Of a stretch of 64,000 nucleotides of DNA, positions 8,456 to 19,430 are shown in pieces (the stretch's first letter is position 1; the number at the start of each line of letters is the position of its first letter). Under the pieces are notes generated by a model. The model was not told the DNA's origin, made no database searches, and saw only the letters and a list, made by a program, of their open reading frames with translations. The DNA comes from Rhodopseudomonas palustris. Lineage in GTDB: Bacteria > Pseudomonadota > Alphaproteobacteria > Rhizobiales > Xanthobacteraceae. The DNA is taken from positions 1,426,001 to 1,490,000 of the forward strand of contig NZ_CP041387.1 of the NCBI RefSeq assembly GCF_007005445.1, in the 5' to 3' direction. The position numbers and the translations under genes were made by a program.

Positions 8456-9829
8456 ATGCCCGAAGCCGCTCCTCCGGCCGCTAGTTCCCCGTCGCAATCT
8501 TCCTTGTCGTCCACCTCGTCCATGGTTCCGTCCTCGCTGCTGCTGTCGCGCGGTGTGGTTCGGCTCGAAGTGATGCTGAAGCTGACCACCGCGATCCTCG
8601 CGGTGGCGGCCGGCGTCTACACCTATCTCGGCGTGCGCGATCTGCTCAACGGCAGCGCCACCACGGTGTTCTTTGCGGCGTTGATCTATTCTGTGGCGGT
8701 GTCGGTCGGCATCTACGCCTTCTGGGTGTTCCTGATGCAGTTCATGCCGCATGTGGTCGATCGCGCCGGCCGCTGGCTGATGTTCGGCTGCATGCTGCTC
8801 GGCTCGCTGATGATCGTGGCGATGTCGTCGTGGCTCAACGCCTCGGCATTGGCCGGCGCCGCGGCGATCCGGCAGCATCTGGCGATCACCGTGCAGGACT
8901 ACACGCGCGATCTCGACGCCGCCAACACCAACGCTATCGCCGCGCAGGGTCTGCTGCCGGATATCCAGATCGCGGCGTCGCGCTTCGCCAAGCTGGCCGA
9001 GGCCGAGCGCGCCGGGTCGCTCACCGGCACCGCCGGGTCCGGCACGGTGGTGCAGTTGCTGACCCAGATGTCGAGCCAGCTCGACAGCCTCGGCAAGGAG
9101 GTCGAGGCCTCCGGCAAGCGCGTGACGTCGCTGTTCGAAGAAGGCGGCAAGCATCTCGCCAGGATGCGCGAACTGGTGTCCGACCGCGGCCCGATCAGCG
9201 CGCGCAGTGACGGCTTCGCCACCGAGTCGCTGGCGCTGATGGGCGTCATCGCCAATCTGCAGCAGACCTCGGTGGCGCCGGCAGTGAAGCGCGCCGCGAC
9301 CTCGCTGTCGTCGTCGTTCATCGCGCCGGCGGCCAGCGGGCGCAACGTCGATCTCGCCGACCGGCAGACCTCGGTGGTCGGCAAGGTGGAGGGGGCGGTG
9401 GCCGCGCAGGCGGCCTCGCTCGCCGCAGCCGCCGACGCGATCCTCGATCGTCCCAAGATCGAACCCGCCCGGTTCCAAGCGATGTCGCCGGCCGAGGCCG
9501 TGCTGCGCTACGCGGGCGACTTCATTCCGAGTTGGGCCGGTGCGATCTCGATCGACCTGATGCCGGCGGTGCTGGTGTTGATCCTGTGCGTGGTCCACGC
9601 CGCGATCCGCCGCGAGGGGCTGCCTGCGGCGCACGCTTCGTCGATGACTGCGGCCGAGCTGATGGCGGCGCTGCAGATGGCACGGGAGGTCGAGCAGGCG
9701 AGCCGCAATGCCGGCGACGGAGCGGCGCCGCTCGCGCCCGAGCGGCAGCCGTCGGTGCCGGGCGTCGAGCCGGCTGCGGCCGTCGACGAGAACGTCACCG
9801 CGCTCGCCTCGGCGCGCCAGGCGAAGTAA
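8456..9829 (+). CDS. Membrane protein of unknown function with long extracytoplasmic helical domain
   Basis: I do not recognise the family. The 457-residue product has three N-terminal transmembrane helices (about 42-60, 71-95 and 107-125), a long helical region of roughly 220 residues rich in Ala, Ser and Leu that looks coiled-coil or chemoreceptor-like, one more transmembrane helix near 360-385 (SIDLMPAVLVLILCVVHAA), and an Ala/Pro/Glu tail. The start is uncertain: the ATG at 8456 is used, and 8522 is an alternative. It ends 4 bases before a gene for a ClpP-fold protein, so the two are probably translated together and may act together at the inner membrane. Confidence 0.7.
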   Translation: MPEAAPPAASSPSQSSLSSTSSMVPSSLLLSRGVVRLEVMLKLTTAILAVAAGVYTYLGVRDLLNGSATTVFFAALIYSVAVSVGIYAFWVFLMQFMPHVVDRAGRWLMFGCMLLGSLMIVAMSSWLNASALAGAAAIRQHLAITVQDYTRDLDAANTNAIAAQGLLPDIQIAASRFAKLAEAERAGSLTGTAGSGTVVQLLTQMSSQLDSLGKEVEASGKRVTSLFEEGGKHLARMRELVSDRGPISARSDGFATESLALMGVIANLQQTSVAPAVKRAATSLSSSFIAPAASGRNVDLADRQTSVVGKVEGAVAAQAASLAAAADAILDRPKIEPARFQAMSPAEAVLRYAGDFIPSWAGAISIDLMPAVLVLILCVVHAAIRREGLPAAHASSMTAAELMAALQMAREVEQASRNAGDGAAPLAPERQPSVPGVEPAAAVDENVTALASARQAK

Positions 9830-9833
9830 GCGC

Positions 9834-10622
9834 ATGGCCACGCTGTCGCAGCGTTTCCAGATCTGGCTCTCCGGCAATCCGGACGATGCGGTGCTGCGGA
9901 TGATCTTCCGCCTGCTGATTGTCGGCACCGTCGCCGTGCTCGCCTACGATCTCGCCAGTCCGGAAAGCGGCGGCGCGCAGCGGGAGACGTCGCCGCTCAG
10001 CCTGCCGTCGTTGCCCGAGGTCCTGTCGCCGTGGCTGCCGGACGGCGACCGCCTGACGCCACTGCCGCAGCCCAGCGGTGCACTCGGCAAGCCGATGACG
10101 TTCGAACTGGTGAGCGGCGGCCGTCTCCAGGCCAATGGCACAATCACGCCGGGAAGCGCGGAGGCGTTCGGCAAGGAACTCGCGCGCCACGCCGAGTACA
10201 TCAAGACGGTGGTGCTGAACTCGCCCGGCGGTTCGGTGTCCGACGCGCTGGCGATCGGCCGCATGATCCGCGAGCACAGGCTCGCCACCGAAGTCGAGGC
10301 CGGAAAATACTGCGCCTCGTCCTGTCCGCTGGTGCTGTTCGGCGGCACCGAGCGCCGCGTCGGCGCCAAGGCCGCGGTCGGCGTGCATCAGGTATTCGCG
10401 GTGAACGCCGGCGAGACCGCGGCGTCGCCGCCGCGCGACCAGATGAGCGACGCGCAGCGGATTTCGGCGCGCTGCCAACGCTACCTGGGCGAGATGGGAA
10501 TCGATCTGGAAGTCTGGATCCGGGCGATGGAAACCCCGAAGGATAGGTTGTTCGTGTTCAAGCCGGAAGAATTGAACAAGTATCGCATCGTCACGGCGGA
10601 AACGTCAGCGCCGAAATCCTGA
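9834..10622 (+). CDS. Membrane-anchored ClpP-fold (crotonase-like) protein, predicted periplasmic protease
   Basis: The 262-residue protein has one N-terminal transmembrane anchor (about 20-40), then a ClpP/crotonase-fold domain: VVLNSPGGSVSDALAIGRMI resembles the oxyanion-forming segment, and YCASSCPLVLFGG supplies the candidate serine nucleophile. GVHQVF contains a plausible catalytic His. Such proteins (COG3904-like) are mostly uncharacterised. The ATG at 9834 follows the upstream stop by 4 bases. Proteolytic activity is predicted, not shown. Confidence 0.75.
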   Translation: MATLSQRFQIWLSGNPDDAVLRMIFRLLIVGTVAVLAYDLASPESGGAQRETSPLSLPSLPEVLSPWLPDGDRLTPLPQPSGALGKPMTFELVSGGRLQANGTITPGSAEAFGKELARHAEYIKTVVLNSPGGSVSDALAIGRMIREHRLATEVEAGKYCASSCPLVLFGGTERRVGAKAAVGVHQVFAVNAGETAASPPRDQMSDAQRISARCQRYLGEMGIDLEVWIRAMETPKDRLFVFKPEELNKYRIVTAETSAPKS

Positions 10623-10789
10623 CGGGACGGAGCGGCCGTGGCGGGTGCGACAACTGGCGCGTTCAGGTTTTGGCCTCCAGCGTACATAGATTTTACCCGT
10701 GAATTACGATCCGGCACCCAGGTTCCCGCAACTTTTGCCGGAAACTGCAGTTTAACCGACCACATTCAACGGCTCACAGGATGTGCTCC

Positions 10790-11242
10790 ATGACGAAAAC
10801 TGCTCTGGTACTCGGGACCGTCGCGACCCTTGCGGTCGCCACCGTTGCGGCGCCGGCTCCGGCCGAAGCCCGTAACGGCATCGGGCCTCTCATCGGCGGT
10901 CTCGCCGCCGGTGCGCTGATCGCCGGTGTCGCCTCGTCGGCCTATGCCTATGGTCCGGGCTACGGCTATTACGGCGGCGGTCCGTACTACGGTGGCTACG
11001 GCTATGGCCCGCGTTATGTCGGCTATTACGGCGGCCCCGGTTATTACGGGGGGCCCGGCTATTACGGCGGGCCGCGCTATTACTATCGGCCGCGTCCAGT
11101 TTACTACGCCCCCCGTTCGTATTACCGGCCGTATCGCGCCTATGGCTATTACGGAGCGCCGGTGATCCGCGCCGGATACGGGCCCGGCCTGCGTCCGCGA
11201 GCGATCCATCATCGGCACTGGCATCACCATCGCCGCTGGTAA
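10790..11242 (+). CDS. Secreted Gly/Tyr-rich repeat protein
   Basis: Exported low-complexity protein of 150 residues. A signal peptide (about 1-28, ending APAEA) is followed by a short hydrophobic stretch containing GGLAAGALIAGVASSAYA, then repeats built on GPGYYGG and GYYG, then a His/Arg tail (HHRHWHHH). Proteins of this style are common in Bradyrhizobiaceae and have no known function. The ATG at 10790 is preferred over 10781 because AGG at 10778-10780 is better spaced for it. A strong hairpin follows the stop. Confidence 0.7.
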   Translation: MTKTALVLGTVATLAVATVAAPAPAEARNGIGPLIGGLAAGALIAGVASSAYAYGPGYGYYGGGPYYGGYGYGPRYVGYYGGPGYYGGPGYYGGPRYYYRPRPVYYAPRSYYRPYRAYGYYGAPVIRAGYGPGLRPRAIHHRHWHHHRRW

Positions 11243-11253
11243 CTCTGGCGACC

Positions 11254-11280
11254 GCTGGAGCGGAGGCTCTCCGCTCCAGC
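11254..11280. terminator. Perfect 12-bp hairpin between convergent genes
   Basis: GCTGGAGCGGAG, a 3-base loop (gct), then CTCCGCTCCAGC, lying between the Gly/Tyr-rich gene and the convergent histidine kinase gene. There is no clear T-run, so it may act as a bidirectional terminator or 3' end stabiliser. Confidence 0.6.
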
Positions 11281-11290
11281 GCCCTCACGG

Positions 11291-13414
11291 TCAAGATTTC
11301 GGTCGCGTCGCAGGCTGTTGCTGAGCCTGCGCCAGCGCGTCGCGCATGTTTTCCAGCGTGTAGGGTTTCTGCAGTAGCAGAAAGCCTTCGCTGAGTGCCG
11401 ACGCCGAGCGGTCGCTGTAGCCGGACGCCAGCACCACCGGGGTTTCCGGATGATGCTCTCGGATCAGCCGCGCCAGTTCCAGCCCGCTCATGCCCGGCAT
11501 GACGATGTCGCTGAACACCAGATCGATGTCCTCCCGCCGGTTGAGCACCTCGACCGCAGCTTCGGCACAGTTTGCCGGGACGACCGAGAAGCCGCATTGC
11601 GTCGCATAATCGGCGGCGACTGCGGCGACGTCCGGATGATCTTCGACCAGCAGAAGAGTCTTTGGCGCCTCGCCGTTGAAGACGGGCACATGAGCTTCCG
11701 AATCCTCGCGGGCCGGCGTTTCCGACGACAGCGGCAGAAACAGATCGAACCTTGTGCCGCGGCCGAGTTCGCTCTCGACCGTGATGGCGCCGCTGGATTG
11801 CTGCACGAAGCCGTAAATCTGGCTGAGGCCGAGACCGGTGCCGCGATCGACCGGTTTGGTGGTGAAGAACGGCTCGAAGATCCGCTCGCGAATGTCGTCC
11901 GGGATGCCGACGCCGGTGTCGGCGAACGACAGGATGGCGTAGCCGCCGCTGAGCCGGCGCGGACCGAAATTCTTCAGCGTCTCGGTGTGGATCGAGATGG
12001 TGATGCGGCCGCCATCGGGCATCGCGTCGCGCGCGTTGAGGGCGAGATTGAGCAGCGCGATCTCGAATTCGTTGGGATCGATCGTCACCACCACCGGCTG
12101 GTCGGGCGGCTCGATCACGATGCCGATCTCGCTGCGTACCGACTGCCGCAGCACGTCGGCGAATTTGTTCACCGCATCGCCGAGATCGACCGCTTGCGCC
12201 GCGACATTGTGCCGGCGTGAGAACGACAGCAATTGCCGGGTCAGGGCGGTGCCCTTGGCGACTGCGGAATCGATCATGTCGAAGCTGCGGATGTCCTGCA
12301 GGTCGCTGTGCCGGCGTCGCAGCTTCTGCACCGAACCGCCGACCACCATCAGCAGGTTGTTGAAGTCGTGCGCGACCCCGCCGGTGAGGCGGCCGAGCGA
12401 TTCCAGCCGCTGCGCCTGCTTCAGGGCGTTCTCCGCGACGAGACGGCGGTCGGCCTCTTCGTACAGCTTCTGCGTCCGCCGCATCGCCAGCAGCACGATC
12501 GCGATCAGCGCGGCGGTTGCCGGCAGGCCGACCAGCAGATAGGCGCCGATCTGCGCCAGCCACATCGACCGGATCGCGCTGGTCTCGAGTCCGGCGAACA
12601 CATAGACCGGCAGGTCGGGCAGCTTGCGGAACGCGACGCGGCGCTCGATGCCGTCGAGCGACGACACCGTGGTCATTCGCCCCTCGCTGCGGCCCTCGCG
12701 TATCGCCTGACCGACGATGCCCTCCGGCTTCACCGCCACGTCGCTGCCGTCGATCTCGGGCATCCGGGCGAGGATCGCGCCGTCCTCGCGGACCAGCGAC
12801 GCGAAGCTGCCGTCATCACGACCGACTTTGGCGTAAAATCCCTCGAAATAATCCGGCAGCACCGAGGTCTGGATCACGCCGGCGAAGCGGCCGTCCGGCG
12901 TGTTGCGGCGCCGGCCGACGCTGAAAAACGGTGCGCCGTCGAACGGCGGTCGCGGCTGCAGCACCCGGCCGACGTAAAGGCCGATGTCCTGGTCGCGATG
13001 GGCGCGGAAGTAATCGCGATCGGACAGATCCGGCCGCGGCGACGGGAACTGCATGGTATTGACCAGCGGACGGCCGGTGCTGTCGAAGATCCACATCGAC
13101 TTGATTTGTTCGGAGCCGCCGGCCAGCCGCTTGAGGCGTTCGTGCAGCGTGGGTTCGGCGGCGCGGATATCCTCGTCCGACATGCCGCGGACGATCTCGG
13201 CGGTCTCCGCCATCGAGCGCTGCACCGACTCGAAGATCTTCAGCGCGTGCTCGGTGATAATGTCGCGTGTCTTGTCGATCTGGCGGTCGGCATTGGCCTC
13301 GTTGGTACGATACGACAGCCACGCGGCATAGCTGAACAGCGCGACCGGCAGCACCACGGAGGCGATCAGGATCGCGCGGAGCAGCCGAAGCGAATCACGT
13401 TGCGCGGTCAGCAT
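11291..13414 (-). CDS. Hybrid sensor histidine kinase with Cache sensor and receiver domain
   Basis: Membrane sensor kinase of 707 residues. It has an N-terminal transmembrane helix (about 11-32), an extracytoplasmic Cache-type sensor (about 40-280, with [15 protein letters not shown] and the RDYFRAHRD segment typical of dCache), a second transmembrane helix near 290-315, a dimerisation/phosphoacceptor region with His349 in [10 protein letters not shown], a HATPase domain ([28 protein letters not shown]), and a C-terminal receiver with Asp636 in FSDIVMPG. This layout is common for soluble-ligand sensors. No output regulator gene is adjacent. It is divergent from the small cytochrome c gene. 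The ligand is unknown. Confidence 0.92.
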   Translation of the reverse strand: MLTAQRDSLRLLRAILIASVVLPVALFSYAAWLSYRTNEANADRQIDKTRDIITEHALKIFESVQRSMAETAEIVRGMSDEDIRAAEPTLHERLKRLAGGSEQIKSMWIFDSTGRPLVNTMQFPSPRPDLSDRDYFRAHRDQDIGLYVGRVLQPRPPFDGAPFFSVGRRRNTPDGRFAGVIQTSVLPDYFEGFYAKVGRDDGSFASLVREDGAILARMPEIDGSDVAVKPEGIVGQAIREGRSEGRMTTVSSLDGIERRVAFRKLPDLPVYVFAGLETSAIRSMWLAQIGAYLLVGLPATAALIAIVLLAMRRTQKLYEEADRRLVAENALKQAQRLESLGRLTGGVAHDFNNLLMVVGGSVQKLRRRHSDLQDIRSFDMIDSAVAKGTALTRQLLSFSRRHNVAAQAVDLGDAVNKFADVLRQSVRSEIGIVIEPPDQPVVVTIDPNEFEIALLNLALNARDAMPDGGRITISIHTETLKNFGPRRLSGGYAILSFADTGVGIPDDIRERIFEPFFTTKPVDRGTGLGLSQIYGFVQQSSGAITVESELGRGTRFDLFLPLSSETPAREDSEAHVPVFNGEAPKTLLLVEDHPDVAAVAADYATQCGFSVVPANCAEAAVEVLNRREDIDLVFSDIVMPGMSGLELARLIREHHPETPVVLASGYSDRSASALSEGFLLLQKPYTLENMRDALAQAQQQPATRPKS

Positions 13415-13629
13415 GAGCCGGGAGGTCCAAAGCGAGGCCTGTATTGATCAATAATGCACCTTTTGGGACCGAAGAAAACGCCGGCCGGCTGCGCGGGGTA
13501 GGGCGGCGGTTGCCCGCGATCCCCGCCCTTCGACCATCTATCGCCTCGCCGCAGGTTGAAGTAAACAGCGGAACTTGCTGTGATTTGCCCGGCGGTCTCG
13601 GCCGCCTCGCAGAAGACGAGGGACCGTCG

Positions 13630-13941
13630 ATGCGCGTTTTGACTCTCGGCCTGTCGTTGCTGCTGATCGCCGGCGTGTCGTCCGCACGGGCGTCGGATGT
13701 CGGCAACGGCGAGATCTTGGCCAAGCGCTGGTGCACCGGTTGTCACGTCGTCTCCGACCAGCAGCGCAAGGGCAGCGACATGGCGCCGTCGTTCGCGGCG
13801 ATCGCGTCGCAGCCGAGCTTCAACGAGGAGAGGCTGGCGTTCTTCCTGCTCGAGCCGCATCCCAAGATGGCCAACATGGCGCTGAGCCGCAACGATACCA
13901 AGGATCTGGCGGCCTACATCGCGCAGCAGAAGCATCCGTGA
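13630..13941 (+). CDS. Small periplasmic c-type cytochrome
   Basis: Monoheme class I-like cytochrome c of 103 residues. A signal peptide (about 1-21, ending ARA) is followed by the heme-attachment motif WCTGCH, and a downstream Met in PKMANMALS is the likely second axial ligand. The ATG at 13630 follows GAGGGA with good spacing. It is an electron carrier of unknown partner, divergent from the histidine kinase gene. Confidence 0.88.
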   Translation: MRVLTLGLSLLLIAGVSSARASDVGNGEILAKRWCTGCHVVSDQQRKGSDMAPSFAAIASQPSFNEERLAFFLLEPHPKMANMALSRNDTKDLAAYIAQQKHP

Positions 13942-14046
13942 CGCTCGGCGCGGCCGCGGCGTAGCGGCCAGCGCCTCGACGCAAGGCGGTTCCGTGCTTT
14001 CCCGGCATCCTCGACGTCGCGTGAAGCCGACCGCGGGTGCTTAGGA

Positions 14047-15186
14047 TTGACCAGCTCACTGTTCTACACCGCCGACCACGTCGCGTTCCGCGACGTCGTC
14101 CGGCGTTTCGTCCAGAATGAAATCGAGCCGTTCGCCACCGAATGGGACGAGGCCGGCGGCTTCCCGCGCGAGCTGTACGAAAAGGCCGCCGCGATCGGGC
14201 TGCTCGGCCTCGGCTTTCCGGAAGAATACGGCGGCACGCCGTGCGATCAGTTCATGTGGATCGTCGCCACCCAGGAACTGGCGCGGGCGGCGGCCGGCGG
14301 CGTCAGCGCCAGCCTGAACAGCCACTCGATCGGCGCGCCGCCGATCGCGCGCGCCGGCTCGGCCGAGTTGAAGGCCCGGGTGCTGCCGGAAATTCTGGCG
14401 GGCAAGAAGATCTCGGCGCTGGCGATCACCGAGCCGTCGGGCGGCTCCGACGTTGCGAACCTGCGCACCCGCGCGGTACGCGACGGCGACCACTACGTCG
14501 TCAACGGTGAGAAGACCTTCATCACCTCCGGGATGCGCGCCGACTACATCACCACCGCGGTGCGCACCGGCGGCGAGGGCCCGGGCGGAGTCAGCCTGCT
14601 GCTGATTCCCGGCGACACGCCGGGGCTGACGCGCACGCCGCTGAAAAAGATGGGGTGGTGGGCGTCCGACACCGCGACGCTGCATTTCGACAACTGCCGC
14701 GTGCCCGCCGGCAATCTGCTCGGCACCGAGGGCGCCGGCTTCATGATCATCATGATGAACTTCAACAGCGAGCGGCTGACGATGGCGGCCGGCTGCATCG
14801 CCGCCTCGAAGGTCTGCCTCGACGAGGCGATCGCGTATGCCAAGCAGCGCGTCACCTTCGGCAAGCCGCTGGTGAAGCATCAGGTGATCCGCCACAAGCT
14901 GGTCGACATGGCGCAGAAGATCGCTGCCTCGCAGGCGATGCTGGAACTGCTGGCCTGGCGGGTCGATCAGGGCGAAAGCCCGATCGCCGAAATCTGCATG
15001 CTGAAGAATCAGGCGACCCAGACGATGGCGTTCTGCGCCTCCGAGGCGGTGCAGATCTTCGGCGGCGCCGGCTATATGCGCGGCGTCAAGGTCGAGCGGA
15101 TCTATCGCGACGTCAAGGTCAACGCCATCGGCGGCGGCACCGAGGAAATCATGAAGGACCTCGCCAGCCGGCAGATGGGGCTTTAG
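14047..15186 (+). CDS. Acyl-CoA dehydrogenase
   Basis: FAD-dependent enzyme that makes the alpha,beta double bond in an acyl-CoA. The 379 residues span the whole family: N-terminal helical domain, the beta-domain signature ITEPSGGSDVANLRT, SEAVQIFGGAGYMRG, and the C-terminal catalytic Glu in NAIGGGTEEIMKD. The start is TTG at 14047 with only a weak ribosome-binding site. First gene of the acyl-CoA catabolic cluster; a second dehydrogenase follows after a palindromic repeat. Acyl chain preference is unknown. Confidence 0.9.
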   Translation: MTSSLFYTADHVAFRDVVRRFVQNEIEPFATEWDEAGGFPRELYEKAAAIGLLGLGFPEEYGGTPCDQFMWIVATQELARAAAGGVSASLNSHSIGAPPIARAGSAELKARVLPEILAGKKISALAITEPSGGSDVANLRTRAVRDGDHYVVNGEKTFITSGMRADYITTAVRTGGEGPGGVSLLLIPGDTPGLTRTPLKKMGWWASDTATLHFDNCRVPAGNLLGTEGAGFMIIMMNFNSERLTMAAGCIAASKVCLDEAIAYAKQRVTFGKPLVKHQVIRHKLVDMAQKIAASQAMLELLAWRVDQGESPIAEICMLKNQATQTMAFCASEAVQIFGGAGYMRGVKVERIYRDVKVNAIGGGTEEIMKDLASRQMGL

Positions 15187-15195
15187 CCTCACATC

Positions 15196-15308
15196 GTCAT
15201 TCCGGGGCGCGCGCAGCGCCAACCCGGAATCCCGAGGTGATCGAGAAGAACGACAATAACGAGCGAGATTCCGGGTTCGCCCGCTTGCGGCGTGCGCCCC
15301 GGAATGAC
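15196..15308. repeat. Interspersed palindromic repeat, family A, copy 1
   Basis: Begins gtcattccggggcgc and ends gcgccccggaatgac, with inner arms cccggaatcccgag and gagattccgggttcg. It is a long imperfect hairpin in the spacer between the two acyl-CoA dehydrogenase genes. The same family recurs in the next four spacers of this cluster. Confidence 0.85.
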
Positions 15309-15321
15309 CAGGGAAGAGACA

Positions 15322-16476
<1,155 letters not shown>

Positions 16477-16488
16477 CTGGTACGAAGA

Positions 16489-16589
16489 CCTCACCCTGAG
16501 GAGCCCGGCATCGCCGGGCGTCTCGAAGGGTGAGCGACGTGTGGCTCATGGTTCGAGACGCGCGCCAGGGCGCGCTCCTCACCATGAGG
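16489..16589. repeat. Interspersed palindromic repeat, family B, copy 1
   Basis: Starts cctcaccctgaggagc and ends gcgctcctcaccatgagg, with the inner gtctcgaaggg and ggttcgagac arms. It is the 'ctcatcctgaggagc...gtctcgaa' element common between genes in Rhodopseudomonas and Bradyrhizobium, located between the dehydrogenase and GST genes. Confidence 0.85.
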
Positions 16590-16635
16590 TCAGTGATTGG
16601 TAAAAGCGAAGACAAAGGGAGGCGACGGTCGCAAC

Positions 16636-17286
16636 ATGATCACGCTATATCACTGCCACGGCGCGCGGTCGTTCCGGCCGTTGTGGATGCTGGAGGAGAT
16701 GGGGCTCGACTACGAGCTGAAGATGCTGCCGTTTCCGCCGCGGGTGTTCGCCAAGGAGTATCTGGCGATCAATCCGCTCGGCACCATCCCGTTCATGATC
16801 GACGGCGAGACGAAGATGACCGAGTCCTCCGGCATCTGTCAGTATCTCGGCACGCGCCACGGGCCGACGCCGCTGGTGGTCGGGGTCGATGATCCGGCCT
16901 ACGGGACTTATCTCAACTGGATGTTCTTCTCCGATGCGACGCTGACCTTCCCGCAGACTCTGGTGCTGCGCTACGGCACGCTGGAGCCGGCGGAGCGGCG
17001 CCAGCCGCAGGTGGTCGAGGACTACGCCAAGTGGTTCCTCGGCCGGCTGCGCGCCGTCGAGGCGGCGGCCGGGCAGAGCGAATACCTCTGCGCCGGCCGG
17101 TTCACCGCCGCCGACGTGGTGATCGGCTACGCGCTGAGGCTCGCCGGCAATCTCGGCCTCGCCAAGGAGTTCGGCCCGAACGTCGCGGCCTATTGGGCCC
17201 GCCTGCAGCAGCGTGACGGCTACCAGCGGGCGCTGGAGGCGGAAACCCGCGCCGGCGAGGCCCAGCAGGTGCCGAAACGCGCCTGA
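16636..17286 (+). CDS. Glutathione S-transferase family protein
   Basis: Cytosolic GST fold of 216 residues. The N-terminal thioredoxin-like half begins ITLYHCHGARSFRPLWMLEE and includes NPLGTIPFMIDG and ESSGICQYLG; an all-helical C-terminal half contains AGRFTAADVVIGYALRLA. Substrate unknown; it sits in the acyl-CoA cluster and may act in aromatic or xenobiotic breakdown, or in detoxification. The ATG at 16636 is chosen by family alignment; the AGGGAGG upstream is a little distant. Confidence 0.88.
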   Translation: MITLYHCHGARSFRPLWMLEEMGLDYELKMLPFPPRVFAKEYLAINPLGTIPFMIDGETKMTESSGICQYLGTRHGPTPLVVGVDDPAYGTYLNWMFFSDATLTFPQTLVLRYGTLEPAERRQPQVVEDYAKWFLGRLRAVEAAAGQSEYLCAGRFTAADVVIGYALRLAGNLGLAKEFGPNVAAYWARLQQRDGYQRALEAETRAGEAQQVPKRA

Positions 17287-17453
17287 ATCCTCCCTGATCC
17301 GGCCCCCGGGCGCGGTTTCCCGCCCGGGACGGAATTTCCGCGTCATCTCGCCCGGTGACAACGCCCGAGGTTGCTGTATTGTCGGCGGTGCTCCGCGAAG
17401 AGGGCGCCGCAGAACGATGCGGGAACGGGCGACAACCCGCCCCGGGAGGACCG

Positions 17454-18278
17454 ATGACGAACGACGATTGTCCGGTTTCCGGACATTTGATGCTGATCAG
17501 CCCCGAACGCGTGTTTTATGCCGGCCTGCTCGGCCGTCCGCGCCGCCGTACCAGCGGCGGCTATGCGATCTACGTCTCGATGCAGGGCACCTTGCGGGTG
17601 ACGATCGAGGGCCGGCCCGAGCAGGTCGGCGCAGTCGCGTTCGTGCCGCCTTATCTGCCGCACAATGTCGAATCGGATTCGCGCTGCATCATCAGCCTGA
17701 TCATCGAGCCGGAAACCGTGCTGCCGGCGCCGATGGCTGCGCTGGGCGCTCGGATCGGCGGGGCCGGCGCGCTGGCAATGGCGAGCCGGATCCGGCAGGC
17801 CTATCAGGCACTGGTGGCGACCGGCCGCCGCGACGGCTTCACCACCACCGAATTCGACAACCTGGTGTTCGGCGAGCCGCTGCCGGCGCGCGCGATCGAC
17901 CGCCGCGTCGCCCGCGCGATCGCTCGCCTCAATGACGTCGGGACCGACACGGTGACGGCCGAGGATTGCGCCGGCGCCGCCAACCTGTCGCAGTCGCGCT
18001 TCCTGCATCTGTTCAAGGACGAGACCGGCGTGTCGTTTCGTGCCTTCCGCGCCTGGAAGCGGGCGCGGCACCTGCTGCACTTCGTCAATTCCGATATCAA
18101 CCTCGCGCATCTGGCGCAGGACATCGGCTATCCGGACTCGACGCATTTCAGTCACTCTATCCGGCGGTTCTACGGCCTCCAGCCGCGCGCGATCTTCTCC
18201 GGCTCGCGCGATCTGGCGATCTGGCGCAGCGATCCGCACGCTCTGCGCGCCGGCGAATTGCGGCACGGTCGCACCTAA
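17454..18278 (+). CDS. AraC-family transcriptional regulator
   Basis: The 274-residue protein has an N-terminal cupin-like effector domain (about 10-100, with GTLRVTIEGRPEQVGAVAFV and PYLPHNVESD) and a C-terminal double helix-turn-helix (about 165-265) with LSQSRFLHLFKDETGVSFRA and the AraC signature IGYPDSTHFSHSIRRFYGLQP. The ATG at 17454 follows GGGAGGA. It lies inside the acyl-CoA cluster in the same orientation and is the likely local regulator; the inducer is unknown. Confidence 0.9.
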   Translation: MTNDDCPVSGHLMLISPERVFYAGLLGRPRRRTSGGYAIYVSMQGTLRVTIEGRPEQVGAVAFVPPYLPHNVESDSRCIISLIIEPETVLPAPMAALGARIGGAGALAMASRIRQAYQALVATGRRDGFTTTEFDNLVFGEPLPARAIDRRVARAIARLNDVGTDTVTAEDCAGAANLSQSRFLHLFKDETGVSFRAFRAWKRARHLLHFVNSDINLAHLAQDIGYPDSTHFSHSIRRFYGLQPRAIFSGSRDLAIWRSDPHALRAGELRHGRT

Positions 18279-18398
18279 CCACCGCACTCAGCGCGTCGGC
18301 GCAAGATACGCCGACGCCTGCTCAGCATCATTCCAGCCAACATGGTTCGCGCCGCAGACATTTGCGGCGTAGCAGCAACCTGAAAGGGCTGGAAGCGA

Positions 18399-19265
18399 AT
18401 GAGCGACAAGGCGGTGATCACCTGCTCGCTGAACGGCGTGCTGACCGATCCGAAGCAGCACCATGTGCCGGTGACCCCTGAACAGATGGCACGAGAGGCC
18501 AAGGCGGCCTACGATGCCGGCGCCGCCATCGTTCACATCCACCTGCGCGATCAGCGCCCCGACAAGGGGCATCTGCCGAGCTGGGATGTCAGCGTGTCGC
18601 GCGAGATCCAACAGGCGATCCGCGAGGCCTGCCCGGGCATCATCATCAACCACACCTCCGGCACTTCGGGCCCCAACTACCAGGGCCCGCTCGCCTGCAT
18701 CCGCGAGACCAGGCCGGAGATCGCCGCCTGCAACGCCGGCTCGCTGAACTATCTGAAAGTGAAAGCCGACAATAGCTGGGCCTGGCCGCCGATGATGTTC
18801 GACAACTCGGTCGAGAAGATTCAGGACTTCCTCGACGCGATGAAGGATGCCGGCACCATTCCGGAATTCGAGTGCTTCGACGTCGGAATCGTGCGCTGCG
18901 TCGGGATGTATGTGCAGACCGGGATGTATTCCGGGCCGCTCGAATATAATTTCGTGATGGGCGTCGCCTCCGGGATGCCGGCCGATCCGGAATTGCTGCC
19001 GATCCTGCTCAAGCTGAAGCGGCCCGAGGCGCATTGGCAGGTCACCGCGATCGGCCGCGCCGAGATCTGGCCGCTGCACCAGGCCTGCGCCGACCTCGGC
19101 GGCCATCTGCGCACTGGTCTCGAAGACACGTTCTATCTGGCGAGCGGCGAGAAGGTGACTTCGAACGGCCAGTTGATCGAAGAGATCGCCGGCTGCGCAC
19201 GGCGGGCCGGGCGTGCGATCGCTTCGCCCGAAGAGGCGCGCAAGATCTTTGGTGTGCTGCACTAA
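18399..19265 (+). CDS. Beta-keto acid cleavage enzyme (BKACE, DUF849)
   Basis: Zn-dependent enzyme of the BKACE family, which condenses a beta-keto acid with acetyl-CoA and splits out acetoacetate and a new acyl-CoA (3-keto-5-aminohexanoate cleavage enzyme is the founding member). The 288 residues carry IVHIHLRDQ, which supplies the two metal His residues, the following GHLPSW segment, INHTSGTSG and the C-terminal GLEDTFYLASGEK. The exact substrate cannot be read from sequence. It lies between the AraC regulator and an acyl-CoA ligase, where an HMG-CoA lyase might be expected in a leucine- or terpene-type pathway. Confidence 0.88.
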   Translation: MSDKAVITCSLNGVLTDPKQHHVPVTPEQMAREAKAAYDAGAAIVHIHLRDQRPDKGHLPSWDVSVSREIQQAIREACPGIIINHTSGTSGPNYQGPLACIRETRPEIAACNAGSLNYLKVKADNSWAWPPMMFDNSVEKIQDFLDAMKDAGTIPEFECFDVGIVRCVGMYVQTGMYSGPLEYNFVMGVASGMPADPELLPILLKLKRPEAHWQVTAIGRAEIWPLHQACADLGGHLRTGLEDTFYLASGEKVTSNGQLIEEIAGCARRAGRAIASPEEARKIFGVLH

Positions 19266-19271
19266 TCACGA

Positions 19272-19369
19272 GTCATTCCGGGGCGCGCGTAAGCGCGAAC
19301 CCGGAATCCCGAGATGTTCTGCCACCGTCGAGATTCCGGGTTCGCCGCTGCGCGGCGCCCCGGAATGAC
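19272..19369. repeat. Interspersed palindromic repeat, family A, copy 2
   Basis: gtcattccggggcgcgcg to cgccccggaatgac, with inner cccggaatcccgag and gagattccgggttcg arms. It fills the spacer between the BKACE gene and the first acyl-CoA ligase gene. Confidence 0.85.
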
Positions 19370-19430
19370 AACCGATAAGCATCGCACATCAAGCAGCCGG
19401 AAGAGCTGCCTCACCTCGAGGGAGTAAACC

